Assembly (NCBI GenBank): GCA_963855995.1
Contig: OY979723.1
Span: 9,119,013 to 9,183,012 of the forward strand
Reading direction: 5' to 3'
DNA length: 64,000 nt
From: Muricea muricata
Lineage: Eukaryota; Cnidaria; Anthozoa; Malacalcyonacea; Plexauridae
Shown here: positions 1 to 12,751 of the stretch, one piece after another
Numbering within the stretch: position 1 is the first letter of the stretch
Layout: every line of letters begins with the position of its first letter
The notes under the pieces: model-generated
What the model saw: only the letters and a program-made list of their open reading frames with translations
The model's database searches: none
What the model was told of the DNA's origin: nothing
Program-made: the position numbers and the translations under genes

Positions 1-412
1 AAATTGCACCTTATCCAGGAAGAACCAACTTAAATTTTGATATATTACACTAAGATTTTAATTGAATGTTTACTGAGATATCGAAATTTAAAATCAAGCA
101 AGCATTTTTGAGAAAGCCAAAATTATACAATAAAGCACACGTATATGTATGCTCATAATTTACACTTTTTAAAGACATTAAAATGGTGGGATTTACTATG
201 AGTTTAAATAGGATAAATGGATAAACTACTTCCTACATCCGCGACGGACTGACTCAATGAAATTCGTACAATAAATATCAAAGCCCTACATAGTGATAAT
301 AATTTGAAACAAATTCGATTTCTGCCCGGCACATAAATAAAATCAATGATGTAAGCTTAAGATTATTGCTAAATAAATTCTGATCAACGATCAATATTAA
401 TTTTCCGATTAT
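1..412. other. AT-rich non-coding left edge
   Basis: No exon-like open frame, splice pair or repeat stands out here. It may be an intron or the upstream flank of the plus-strand gene that becomes readable at 1676. Confidence 0.5.
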
Positions 413-518
413 ATTTCACAAACTCTGGTCGAAATATATAATATTGCATGAGCAATGCACAGGAAAAGCGAGCTTTACCATTTGTTTTCTCATATTTTTC
501 GACCGGAGTTCGTGAAAC
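413..518. repeat. Inverted repeat (hairpin) beside minisatellite
   Basis: The left arm around 413-437 and the right arm around 494-518 are imperfect reverse complements sharing the core TTTCACAAACTCTGGTCGAA / TTCGACCGGAGTTCGTGAAA. The spacer is about 55 bp. It ends just before the 18-bp tandem array begins and looks like a short palindromic transposon remnant. Confidence 0.7.
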
Positions 519-528
519 ATAATCTCTA

Positions 529-1200
529 TTACACATGCAATCTTAATTACACATGCAATCTCAATTACACATGCAATCTCAATTACACATGCAATCTCAA
601 TTACACATGCAATCTCAATTATACATGCAATCTCAATTACACATGCAATCTCAATTACACATGCAATCTCAATTACACATGCAATCTCAATTATACATGC
701 AATCTCAATTACACATGCAATCTCAATTATACATGCAATCCCAATTATATATGCAATCTCAATTACACATGCAATCTCAATTACACATGCAATCTCAATT
801 ACACATGCAATCTCAATTACACATGCAATCTCAATTACACATGCAATCTCAATTACACATGCAATCTCAATTACACATGCAATCTCAATTATACATGCAA
901 TCTCAATTACGCATGCAATCTCAATTATACATGCAATCTCAATTACACATGCAATCTCAATTACACATACAATCTCAATTATACATGCAATCTCAATTAC
1001 ACATGCAATCTCAATTATACATGCAATCTCAATTACACATGCAATCTCAATTACACATGCAATCTCAATTACACATGCAATCTCAATTACACATGCAATC
1101 TCAATTACACATGCAATCTCAATTACACATGCAATCTCAATTATACATGCAATCTCAATTACACATGCAATCTCAATTACACATGCAATCTCAATTACAC
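529..1200. repeat. 18-bp minisatellite, about 37 copies
   Basis: The unit is TTACACATGCAATCTCAA, repeated head to tail over 672 bp (about 37.3 copies). Most differences are single C/T changes at one site (ACAC versus ATAC), with rare others near 739, 910 and 967. Because 18 is a multiple of three and no unit creates a stop, long artificial reading frames are open on both strands (repeats of VIEIAC, YTCNLN and MQSQLH). I see no sign that any is a gene. Confidence 0.97.
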
Positions 1201-1304
1201 ACTTGTGTAACTGGAATTGTATTCCGAACATTATCGCATTTTAGCACTGCACATAATTTCATAAATCACTGCACAAAGCACAAATTAGTTATCACTGCAT
1301 TTAG

Positions 1305-1465
1305 GCCCCGTCTACACGTATCCGGATTCGTTTGTATCCACAAACATTTTGTTGCGGATTCAAAAGTTTACGCGTCCACACGTACCGGATTCGTTGCGTT
1401 TTCGACCGTCCACACATATCCGCGAAAACGATACGAATCCGATTCGAACTCGTTAGAACTGCTTA
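1305..1465. repeat. Interspersed repeat with CCACACGTA..GGATTCG units
   Basis: The stretch contains several diverged copies of a motif resembling GTCCACACGTACCGGATTCG, partly in inverted orientation (CGATACGAATCCGATTCGAA). This composition differs from the surroundings and resembles a small DNA transposon fragment. No coding potential is supported. Confidence 0.5.
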
Positions 1466-1675
1466 GAGAGCATGCGCTGTCAGAAATAACGAGCCCACGA
1501 TGTCGTTTGCTCCTTGCTATTTTAACACGTGTCAGCAAATTGTGTTTGTGTTTCTGATTTATTTTGAAAGTAAACATGTCAAATTCAACCGAAAAATCTA
1601 ATAAATCTAAGTTTACAAATAAAAAAAGTACTACAACTATAACCCTAGATGTTTTCTATCCTTGTGTTTCACTAG

Positions 1676-4600
1676 TATCAGCATATTGAATTGCATCCAA
1701 GCGAGAGATTGTACACGATCAATAACTGCAGATCTGGGAGTAAATATTCTCTAACTATAACGTCAATCGATATCAATGGCCGGGCGATTATCAGAACAAA
1801 GCCGTTAGTCATCGAAGCTTCGGCGCCCATTGAAAGACCAGCTTTGAAACTGCTGTAAGTATATCTCATTTCGCATGTGTACGTTTGAAAGTGATTTGTA
1901 AAAACACACTAGTTGTTCGAGTTCTAAGAGCTTAGCGTTTCCTAATCTCGAGCTGAAACAAAAATTATCAGCCAAGTTATATATACTCACAACTTGAATT
2001 TTGACCGGAGGCGGATTAGCCCAGCGGGCCACCGGATCCCCAGTTCTGCGGGACCCTCTTAAACAGCCAAGAGGTTTTTGAAACAGATTTCGTTGTCGAG
2101 TTATCGGTACACTTTGGTTATAAAGTCCTGAAATATCTCACTAGCCACTACCAACAATATTGAATCCATCAGTAGATTCGTCTTTGACGTGTTTAGACTA
2201 ATTAGCATCCTTTAACTTTAACAGACACAATGAACCAGGTGCAATAACATTTGGTTGGAATACGCCCCGTGTGTTTGGCGATGGACATATCCAAGAATAT
2301 CAACTGCAGGTTGGTTTTCAAATGGTTTCACGTTGGCCTGATGCGCTTTACGAAGATTGGAGAAAAACAGAAAAGGATTAAAGTTAAAGGATGTTGAAAA
2401 TCGAAAATTCGCGTCGCGCTGTCAAATCGCGTCCTGTCTGTCTCGGCCTTTAGCCTGCATTTTCAAGTCCATTCCATTAAATTTTTTGCGCAACCATATG
2501 ACCGAGCGTAGGGAAACATTTCTACACTATATCGTAACTAAACACTACATCGCCATTTAGGTGAACGGAAAAGACTACGCGAAGATAATCTCAACACAGA
2601 ATGAAGCGACGTACACAGACTGCAGACCTCTGAGGACATACACGTTTAGATTACAGGTTAGAACAAGATAGAATATGGTTAATGTCACTTCCTGATTCGT
2701 ATAGCTTGGCCGCGGCAGAGCCTGAAAGAACTTTCAAATTTGTTCGGAAGACATTTCCGATCGAAATCAAATTTGATCGAAAAGTTCAGGTTCAAATTTG
2801 ATCCCCCGTTGGTAAATTAAATTCCACGAAGATGATCACGTTCCCAAATTTCTACATAAACTCGCCTGGTGACCATAAAATAACTCCATATTGTTATCAG
2901 GATTACAGTTCAGTTTCTAAGTGATAGTTTACTGTCACCACTTAAGCTTCGCATAAATAACACTGTCGGAGTATTCGAAGAAACGCTGACATACTTTATC
3001 TATGGTCGAAGAGAAATCTTAACATACGCCTCAGTTACCGGAACTGTTGTTGTTTTGAACGTGGATGATGTATTTTTTATCAATGTAGTAAATTTACTTC
3101 GCTGCATTTTGGAGTATGTTTAGTTTGCAAAACTGTGGAGGACGGACATGGAAAGGCTAAAATCACCACAACTTTTTGCAATTGAAATATTTTGGCCGGA
3201 AACAAGGGTAAAATATGCCAACATACCCTTCAATTGAAGAAACTGCAATGTGCAACAATGAACATAAGCCTTTTTTAATGGAATACACTTCGCTTGATTT
3301 GAAGTGCATCATCAAAATCAGTTGAGGCAAATAAAGCATCAAAACATATTTTATATGTCTCGGTTTGTAGCGCAAATTTTGAAAGAAGGGCCTGATTCAT
3401 ATTTCTCTACTATGACAATATTAAAGTTTATCTAACCTTTAGGCAATATCCACACTTCCAGACTGTGATAGTGAGTTCTCTCATATTCTTGATGTCACGT
3501 GTCCTGGAGCTTTACCAATCACGCTGGAGCGAGCTCATTCTCACGGTGTGAATAAAGTGAAGGTTGCTTGGAACAGACCTATATGTCAGGGAGGGGCAAG
3601 AGTTAGAGAATATAAGGTGGGTGACATAGGGGGGAGGGGATGAGGTGTGTGTGGCAAGATGGTTTGAAGAGGGAGAAATAAATCAATTTAGTTTAAGTAG
3701 GCCATGGCAGGGCATGGCAAGTTGGAGGGTGTAATGAGGAAGGCTATATGGGGTATAGTTTGGCATGATAAATAGGCAGATGGAGCATGCTTTATAGGGA
3801 GGGTGGTGGAATAAGTAAGTAGGTAGGTAGGCAGGGTAAGTAAGTAGGTGGGCATCATAATAAATAGATACTAGTAGATTAACATAGGGCATGAGGAAGT
3901 ACTTACGTGAGGCATGGGGAGGTTGAATAACTTACATTAATTATACCTCCAGGGAAACTAAACTAAATATTTAGAGCGAGATACTTTAACCATTTTATTC
4001 CATTGCTGTTACACAGTGAAATGTTCAACACATATGTAACAGAGACAGTGTTTCACTCATCTAAGAGATATACAGTCAAGGACAATAACTATACATTTAT
4101 TAAAGCCAATTACACAATATGTACTGCAGGATTGCAATACAAAGCTCAAAGGTCTGGTCCCACTGCGGTCAGGCATAATTTCAGGTGCCTGGTGTGGATA
4201 TACAGGTACTTAGAGTAACCACAGATAACACTAAGACAAATAATAAATATGAAATGTTATCTAGCTATATTACCTGAAAGTGGATGACGAGAACTATCGT
4301 CCAACCAAGGAAGAGATCATGAAGAATGAAAAAAGCATATTACACACACTGTCCCCGGTGTCTGTCGAAGACTCACTAAAAGTGGAACCAGACAAATATT
4401 ACTGGGCATTTCTTGAGGCAGAGATTGTACCAGACGGATGTCCAGATTTGGTGACGGCTTCGATACAATTGCATGCAGCTAAGAAACCTCAACCACCTGA
4501 AATAAGTGTCGATGTTTATGGTCTTAAAGAGAGAATGGCATTTGGGAAAGAAATTGACTACATTGTTGATAAAAGAGACAGGTAAATTTGAGATTTATAA

Positions 4601-7600
4601 GTCAGGCAATATTGGATAATAGCAGGTCTCCTTGGGTCATACATGCAGCTATAGAGGATGGCACATGCAGTAGCAAATGCCAAGGCCTCTTCATGTTCCT
4701 TATACAGATATTTCCATTCATTGACCACATCAGTTCTGTTGTCTGTTGATAAATTGATTGACAAGAAGTGAAGAACTCTAATATCTTTATCAAGGTTTGC
4801 AAAAGTGGGGGATGAATACACACCACTAGGTATGCCCCTGCCAACTGCTCACAACTCCCAAGAAAATTTGTTTATCTCAGTAGTAAGAACACAAACTGGT
4901 GTTAAACCAGAAACCCAAGTGCTTACCTTTACTTTATACCTTCAAAAGTAAAACGCCAATAATCGCTTCCAAAATTAGGTCAAACATCAGTCAACGCAAA
5001 TATTTACATCGGGACTTTTTTAAAGACTTCTGTTTACCAAAATGGAAGTCAAAACAAATCCAAGCACGTCCAACAATGACAAACGTGTTGGTAAAATTTT
5101 CAAATTTTCCGCCATGTTTTTTAGTCCAGATAGGAAGGAGGTACTTGGTGTACATCACACAAATAGGTCGGGCAAGAACCGTGCAAGGGACTGATGGGAG
5201 ATACAAGTTTTGGGTGAATACAAACCTAAAATGTTGGGCTTTCTGATTGGACTTTTAGAGCTAAAGTTTGATGTTCTTTTGTCAGGAATATTGCAATATT
5301 GATTTTCAAGTTCTCGGAGGAATTTGCAATCATAATTTGCAAACACGCTCGCGTTTCATTCGGCTCACAGGCAAGAAAGCGTTTAGAATTGATTTTAATT
5401 GATTGATAATTAGCAAGTTTTTATATCGCAAGTTTTTATATCGCAAGTTTTTGAAACAAATTTATCTTAAATTTTGGTAAGGTTCGATCAAAAACTTCTC
5501 AAATGACTGAAACAACTTCTCAAATTCCTCCGAGAACTTGCGGCAATATTGCAATATATCTGGCAAGTGAGTGCCCGGTTTGGCTCTGAAACAAAAGTTA
5601 TCATTGTTTCAGTGATTTTTAGAAAACCTATCTCTATAGTTCATTGCCTTTTATGTAATACCTTATTGAATTCATTGTTATAACCTACCACTCACAAAGC
5701 TTGTTCAGGGACGCCCGAACTGGGGGAGGGGCAGGAGAGGCCGCTGCCCCATTGCCTTTTGCAGTTTTGCTGGGAGGGTCAAGGGCAAAAGTGCCCTTCA
5801 AGTGTAAAGAATATTAAATATGACACTGAATGCAGAGCTTGAACAGTCAGTTTTCAGGATGCCTTAGTGATAAAAAACAATGTTGTGGCACTGTAAATTG
5901 ACAAAATCGGACTCATATTTGGCTCAAAAAAACGCAAATAACCATCTAAATTCCCGGATAAGGACTTTAACGTGTTAAAAATTTTGTCGGTGCCCTTCAA
6001 CAAACGTTTGTTCCCCCACCCGGCCCTTTTCAGGTTCCGGCGTCCCTGAGCTTGAAGTTGGTTACGACCCCACATTTTGGAAAACTTGTCACAGTTGCCC
6101 TGACAACACTAATGCAGTTACAAGTTTATACTGTAACAAGTTTTTTTTGTCACGAAGTTGACAACACAAGGCTGTATGTTATGTCATATATTATATCAGT
6201 CTCGTTGGAACAACCTTGTAACATGTCTGGCAGTGCCATCAAGCTTGTTACAAATTATTAACAGCCTGTTCTATAAAACACGTCCTGACAACAGGGAAAA
6301 TTAAAAGCAGTGTGAACACAACTTGCGTGCTTTTACCTGTGTACTGAACCTTGTGCTTTTCTTTCTAGGTTGAAAACCAACCTCAACGCAATGAATAACA
6401 GCGTTTTGGCAAAAGGAGAGAAAGTTCGGGACGAAGAGGTTTGTACATCGTTCATCTTCATAGAACAGCAATTGTCTGCGGTTAAAAGTAGCCCTAGTGA
6501 GTATTTACTGCACTGAAAAATCCTGAATATTCTAGATTCAACGCAAGCGCGTATTGCTTCATCGAGTGGAAAAAAGACTGAGGGAACTCCTAAACACGAT
6601 TAATGATTATACAGGTAACTTCATTTATGCTACAAAAATCTCTATAAGTTCGAAACTATTCTTCCTATACATCAGTTAATGGGTATCGTCTATTATTGAT
6701 CCAGTGTTACTACAGAAAGAAACCTAAACCAGACTAACCTTTGTACTGAATAGTTCTATATTAGTTCTATATTAGCTCCCATACTGATCCAGTGTTAGTA
6801 CACAATAAAACCTAAACTAAACTAACTTCATTTATATGGGACACTTCGAGCTATCAGTTCTAAATATTCTTCCTAGAAACCAAGTAAGGATCATCTTTTA
6901 TTGAAGCAATGTTACTACAGGAGGAAACCTAAACTAAACTTATATAACCCTAACCCTTTAAACGGGATACTTCTTTCAGTTCCAATCTGTTCTTTTTGGA
7001 ACAGTTTCTTCGTCCACTCCATGTTTTATTAATCCAGTCTTACTTGCATCACTCCTTATATGCTTCTCAAACTTTATATTAGCAGGAACCTAATCTTGAC
7101 TACAGAGCTGTATGGCACATGTTTTATAATATCACTATGTCTCGTTTGGTGTTTATTTTTCTTTCTTCTATATAGGCTATACTAATTAGTTTTTTGTCGG
7201 GTTTACTCTTCCAGGATCACTTTCATTCGTTTTGAAAATAACGCCTCCGTGTTTCGATCAATTCTGCGAGCCAATGGGCTACCGGGTGATGGTTGATAAC
7301 GAAACCTATGCGAGCTTACCGCTGGATACAAAGAAATATTGCATGAAGGTATAGTTTGAATGATATAGTGTGTTATATGCATGGCCAGAAGATTTTAGTC
7401 TTGATATTGGTATTTAGATATTGGTAATTTAAGATCCAAAATCGGCTATTGATTTTCTATATATTTTCACCGTTGTTCATAGCTTGGTGCGGACAAAGCT
7501 GTATACGATATTTCCGTGGTCACACTATCTGGTCATGTGGTCGGTCACAGCAAACCATCAGAAGTTGTTCAAATTTCCTCCATGGAATTTCGACCAATAA

Positions 7601-10600
7601 GATTTTTCTGTTATTTCAGCAGCCACAATAAACAGGCTAGGTAGGTGTAACATGTTTATGCATTGGAAAGGAAAAATTAAACACACTGATAAAATTCCAT
7701 AAGACACGAAATGTTATTTTCAGAAATCAGAATCACAGGATTTTTTGTGCCGTGATCGCAGTGTAATATATATAGATATAGGAAGCCACGAGACAAAAAC
7801 TGTACTATGCTTAGGTAGAAAATGCACCAAAATTATATCACATAAACACAAAAACAATAAAAAATGCACCAAAATGATATCACTGATGAGATGCAATTGC
7901 TGTTCATTGACTGAATTTAGCTCAGAGTAAAACAAGTAGCGTGATTATGACGTCACATTGGTACAAATTCGTTCCTAGACATGGGACAGTTTTTTCCTCA
8001 CGGCCACATTTTCAAACGTTCAAATAGTCCCTATATCATCGTGATCTTTTTTCAAAAATAAGTCACATTACTGTGTAATAGGCAGTAACCGTTAAAGTTA
8101 CACGCACCTTTTACAAAAAGTATCTCAATGTTGTCGAGGTTCTTCCCATTTTTTGATACATGACACTACAGGTGACTTTTCTATATGCCGCTATCATGAT
8201 AAGCATTGGTTGTGGTTGTGATTACATGTGTATGCTCAATCACAACTTTTGTCAAAACCCGTGTAAAAACAAGATTTATAAAAACGTGTAAAAACAAGAT
8301 TTATAAACCAGCATGCCTATAACCTTTGCACAATGCACAGTACTGAACACTGCGATAATCAGCGGACATAATAGCGAGGTAAAAATTTCATGTCATATGC
8401 ATGTTTGGGCATATCAGTTACATTTTAACTTCATGATTCTCTCCTGAAGCTGGCCAGATAATGGCGGGTGTTGTTTGGAGGATACCCTGGAATATGAACG
8501 CCAGTACAGCGATAAGCCCTTTCCGCAGCGTTCCTTCGTCAACGAGCGAGTACATGCCCAGTCGTTTCATGTCATGGGAGTTTTCGATGGCATTTGGGAA
8601 CCGCTTGGAAAACATTTTGGAAAGGCTAAGCCAACTGCTTTACTGTTTTGGACAAAATGGTAAGATCGGACAAAAGGTCATGCAGAATGGACGATTTCCC
8701 TTTCAGACAAACGTTTGAATTAGGAATATTCATTAGTAGACCTAAAAAGAGCATCCTAAATTTAGTAAAATGGTGGAGTTTGGTTGGAAAATATTGTAAA
8801 ATGTGGGAAATATAGCCCTGTGAAGTTTGCAAATTTTGCATTCTTTTGTATTATGCGCGGGAAAGTGTATTCAGATTTCGAAATGTGATTACACTTTCTC
8901 GCGCATAATACGAAACTATACAAAATTTGCAAACTTCACAGGGCTATATTTTCGACGCTTTAAAATAGTTTGTCTAAAAGGGGAATTGTCCATTGATAGC
9001 ACCGGCGATACTCGAAGCTATTAATATCGTTGCATCTATAATACTTGGCTATCAGGCTATTTTGCAGGAGCCGGTTATTCAAAAGTCGGCGGCTAGCTTA
9101 ACCGTAGTTTAACCGTAAGATTCAAAAGAAATTTCCTAAAAGCTTGGTCGGAATTTTAAAAAATATGTTTTTTCCGAAATCTTGTATAGGTCAATATAGC
9201 AGTTTTGGTGTTGTCATCATAGATATCTCATATACACTAGATGGTGCAGCCCACATTGTGGGCAGGCGAAAATTGAAGCCAGATCGCAGGCACTGGTCGT
9301 TCCCACGCAGTTGACACGGAGCATGAATTTTGTGTATTTTATATTGCGGAAATGGACAAAGTTGACAATAAGTCCTCTTTTATGCAGCTAAAAAATATTT
9401 CATACACAAATTCGGAAAAGTATAGTGTTTTCTTGTATATTTTTTTTGATGAGTGGGAACGACCAATATGGCCGCCGCCTATTGTTATGAGGGGATACCG
9501 CTGAGATTTTTGGTTTCACTTTTTGATATACAGACGCGCTATCTAGAGTATATGAGATATCTATGGTTGTCATGCTAAAGCCCAGGGTTAGAGCAAACCC
9601 AGCTTTGAACAACAGGTCCCAGGTCCTTTGCTATAGATTGGTGTATGTCGCGTTGACCATTTAACTCTATCGCACGTTACATCCGCGATATTTTCAGGCT
9701 CATTTTGTATCTGTGTAAATTTTAGGTGCGCTTCGTCGCGAAGAGTTATGGAATATTATACCTCGTTTGCTAAAGAACACGGCGCAGAGGTAAGACCAAG
9801 CATTTGGTTATTTTGAATACAGTCACCTAACGGTTCAACGAAGTAAATATACTATATTACGATGAGTTTTGGTTTCAAATGACGTCAGAGATTTTAGATC
9901 AAAATCGAGGGGTCAATCTTAAATTAAGACAACACAGTCATCGGAGTAAATTAAACGTTCACAGCATGTGTTGATCTTGTAGTTTTTGGCAGCAAAAACG
10001 TGCAATTTCACTTGATTTGCCCACCTTCGTATAGCATTAGCATCAATTTAGCACTGGATACAGCATAATCTGACACTAGATATCAATTTAGGCAAAAACA
10101 ATAAACACGAACTGGTACTCCAGCTAAAAGCCCATGTGGGTGACGAAAATGTTTTACTCGAGTTCCACTCGACATGATACAAAGATTCACTGTGTATATT
10201 TTCAGTATCAACTGTTGAGCTGTTGTGTGTTCAGTCAGGAGCCAATCACAAACCATCAGAGCAAAGTCATGGAAGTGATGACTGATCATAACTGGACAAA
10301 TACTGAAGGAGTTAAACATTTCTGCGCATGTCATCCTGGGCCCAATTCCAAACTACGCAAGCGTGACATAGAGAATTCGTCGTTTGCCAAAGCTTACCGT
10401 CTGCTTGGTGTGCCAACCTTGGTGCTCATTGACAGCGAAGGTAAGACATCCCTCACACCGTACTCCTACTAGTACATTAATAGATTCCGGCTCAACTAGT
10501 CGTAAGAAGTTTGGAACAAGCTGTTAACAACTTGTAACAAGCTTGATGGCATTATTGCACTTGTTACACAATTCTTCTAACAAGTCTGGCACAGGATTGA

Positions 10601-12751
10601 TACAACAAGAATGTTACAAAGTTGACAAAACTAGGTTGTAACAATGTTGTTATATCATGATAGTATCAGCCTTGTTGCAACAACCTTGTGACAAGTCTGT
10701 TACATCAACAAGGTTATTGCGAGTTATTAACAGCGTGTTACCGAAACTTGTTGACAACTTGGGACAAGCAAAAACAACTTGTTGCTAACTTAGCTTGTTG
10801 ACAGACGTGCTAAAAGTTGTGAGATTTTTACGTCTATGGTGGATTTTGGATTCCTACTAGTGGATTCCGGTTACCTAGCAGTCGATTCAGAATTCCTACC
10901 ACAATCTTGGAAAAAGTATCCATAGACTTTTAAAATAGCTCTTGTAAATTACGGTCAATTTCAGCTAACTTTTCACTCTAATATTCCGAACTTCGTTGCG
11001 AAGTTCGTTGCTGAGTTCAAAAGTTTATTTCAGAATTCGCAAGCCGGTTTGTAAACAAAGCGTGTGATTGGCCCTGAACTCAAAGAAGCCAATCAGTTTA
11101 CAAACCGGCTTGAAAAGTCTTAAATGAACTTTGGAACTTCGCAGCGAAATTCGGAAGATTACAGTGTTAAGTTAGCTGAAAGCGACTGTCACAACATATT
11201 GTCGTCACAAGCAAGCATTCTGCTTCAATCTAAAAACATCGCTCTCGTCCCCCCCCCCCCCACCCAGCTTTCATGAGCTACAGCCTCATAACCAACATTG
11301 TATAGGGGGAGGGGACAATATTTGGCCAAGATTGTAGCAGATTTTATTCTTCGAGATTCCATTACACAAGGTGAATTGGACGAAACGTTTTAAGAAAGTA
11401 ATTTGAATTGTATAAAAAATGTTTTTAAGGCTACATTTCTTGGCAAGGAAGGATATTTGCTGACAAGGCCGAAACATTCTCAAACTATTTGCTACACACT
11501 TTCTGCGTGATTACGAAATCAGACTGTCCCATAAAGCACTGCGATCACTGTGACAGCGAGGTCTACGGTTTTCTGTACAGCGACAAAGAAAAACCTGTTT
11601 TCACTAAGAAAGATTTGACCATAGAACATTTCAACATCATGATGGCAAAACAGATCGAGGCAGAAAGCGAGTTAGAACCGCGCAGGAAAGAATTGGAAAG
11701 GATTGAGGACCACAGCGGAGACGAGGCCGAATACTTGGACACAACTCGCTCGATTGGATCCAGCAAAAGTTACTCGGTACGATTTTCCGAAGATTTCTCG
11801 ATAGCTTCGCCAGACAGTCAGCGGATGTCGACCACGACCAACAGCCGTGCAGGCACATCACTCGAAAGTCGCTTGGATAACATCCAGGGAAGACCAAAGA
11901 CGGGTTCGATAACATCGGCCAGAATCCGATCAAACCGCTCGGGCGATGGCAGAGAAAACAGTCCAGGCTTAAATAAAGTACCACCCGAGGTATCTAAAGG
12001 GTCTCCACAGAGAAGCAATTCAAATTTAGCCAAACCAGCATCGCGAAACAGCAGCCAGGACGGCAGAATAACACGATCCAGAAGTGTGGGACTAGAAGGC
12101 AGATCTAATACCGCTCAGTCCAATACAAGAACGCCCACACATGGGAGAGCTGCGTCTGCTTTACCAAACATCGGCCGTGGAAGAGAGAAAGTAAGCTTGC
12201 CACCGCGACCCAAGACTTCGTCTTCGATGTACAGGTAAGATTTGGTCAGTCCAGTTTTCAGTTCAGTTCAGTTGGGTTCGGTTGACTTCAGTTTCAACTC
12301 AATTCAGTTTAGTTGAGTTCAGCTCAGTTCAGCTTCTAGCTACTTGCCCACGAGCGTAGATAGGAGCCTAGAGACTGAGCTGACAAAGGTCACAAAACCA
12401 CATAGAATGTGAAGAAACTGATGCCGTGCAGTTTTGATCCTGTTTGACTTTGAATCTTATCGCGTTTCTTTACTCTTCTACAGATCTAAGCAATACAATT
12501 GGGTTCAAAGTCGATATTCGCCCAATAATTACGTCCCGTTCAACCCATACAGAGGCAAAAGTTACGCGAAAAACGGCGCGGTAATGACACTGTACAGCAA
12601 GACTGGGTACATCCCCGTCAAGCCATTCCCAAAAGACACAAGCAAGCATAAGGTTTCCTGGAAATCTAAGACGGAAATTCCGAAGCAGAAAGTCCCCTCG
12701 CATCGAGAGATTAAGTACATGAGAAGAGGCGACAATAATGAGAAACACTGA
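1676..12751 (+). CDS. FN3 and thioredoxin-like multidomain protein (5' incomplete)
   Basis: Fourteen phase-consistent exons: 1676-1854, 2225-2309, 2561-2656, 3443-3616, 4265-4581, 6369-6438, 6536-6614, 7215-7348, 7483-7640, 8450-8659, 9726-9789, 10206-10440, 11448-12234, 12484-12751 (951 residues, stop TGA). The first half reads as fibronectin-III-like beta sandwiches (motifs AITFGWNTP, IQEYQL, VKVAWNRP, REYKLYYL). A charged coiled-coil segment (QRKRVLLHRVEKRLRELL) lies in exons 6-7. Exons 10-13 form a thioredoxin-like fold: PTALLFWTKWCASSRR (active site CASS, that is CXXS instead of CXXC) and the cis-proline strand GVPTLVLIDSEG. The remainder is Ser/Arg-rich and probably disordered, ending in a basic Tyr/Lys-rich tail (YNWVQSRYSPNNYVPFNPYR) that resembles ciliary microtubule-binding tails; that resemblance is a guess. 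No initiator was identified; earlier exons probably lie upstream. I do not recognise a named orthologue. Confidence 0.8.
6060..6260. repeat. Degenerate TTGTTACAA-type repeat
   Basis: This intronic stretch carries many diverged copies of words such as CTTGTAACAAG, TTGTTACAA and AAGTTGACAACA. The same vocabulary recurs at 10500-10815, 12815-12870, 42460-42655, 48415-48925, 59130-59545 and 61690-62005, so it is a dispersed repeat family rather than local sequence. Confidence 0.75.
8690..8992. mobile_element. Palindromic MITE in intron
   Basis: The two halves are reverse complements: the region reading ATAGCCCTGTGAAGTTTGCA at about 8811 is mirrored by TGCAAACTTCACAGGGCTAT at about 8928, with a loop around CGCGGGAAAGTGTATT. 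The outer edges GGACGATTTCCCTTTCAGAC and GTCTAAAAGGGGAATTGTCC are also inverted. It shares the internal phrase GAGCATCCTAAA-TTAGTAAAAT with elements near 43.9, 45.6, 58.1 and 58.3 kb. No protein is encoded. Confidence 0.85.
9218..9565. mobile_element. 348-bp MITE with 8-bp target duplication
   Basis: The termini are inverted repeats starting CATAGATATCTCATATAC on the left and ending GTATATGAGATATCTATG on the right, with similarity continuing inward. The flanks are an exact 8-bp direct duplication, GTTGTCAT, at 9210-9217 and 9566-9573. An 8-bp duplication is typical of hAT-type (and P-type) transposases. The body has no transposase reading frame, so the element is non-autonomous. Confidence 0.9.
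10500..10815. repeat. Degenerate TTGTTACAA-type repeat
   Basis: A dense cluster of words such as AACAAGCTTG, TTGTTACA, GGTTGTAACA and AACTTGTTGACAACTTG follows the exon that ends at 10440. It is the best-developed copy of the dispersed family seen in at least six places. The order and spacing are irregular, so it is not a clean tandem array. Confidence 0.75.
10951..11188. mobile_element. Palindromic MITE with ~55-bp terminal inverted repeats
   Basis: The left end GTCAATTTCAGCTAACTTTT and right end AAGTTAGCTGAAAGCGAC are inverted, followed inward by CCGAACTTCGTTGCGAAGTT mirrored as AACTTCGCAGCGAAATTCGG. A second inner pair, GCCGGTTTGTAAAC / GTTTACAAACCGGC, brackets a short loop. It lies within an intron of the FN3-thioredoxin gene and encodes nothing visible. 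Confidence 0.85.
11250..11262. repeat. Poly-C tract
   Basis: A run of about 12 C residues in an intron. Comparable G or C homopolymers occur near 23180, 33676, 42175 and 57308, an unusual recurrence for AT-rich DNA. Confidence 0.9.

Noticed and set aside
529..1200. CRISPR-like array
   Set aside because: Units are contiguous with no spacers, and the window is eukaryotic.
416..1557. Long open frames over the minisatellite (VIEIAC, YTCNLN and MQSQLH repeats)
   Set aside because: They arise because an 18-bp unit without stops is read in several frames on both strands. There is no start context, splice site or conserved flank.
2030..2150. Possible FN3 exon reading GPPDPQFCGTLL
   Set aside because: It tempts as a domain start, but exon 1676-1854 joins 2225-2309 directly in phase and gives a good FN3 strand, while no donor with the needed phase exists after GPPDPQ.
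8461..8718. 85-codon plus-strand frame beginning MAGVVWRIPW
   Set aside because: It overlaps exon 8450-8659 of the FN3-thioredoxin gene in a different frame; the exon frame gives the thioredoxin strand ALLFWTKW.
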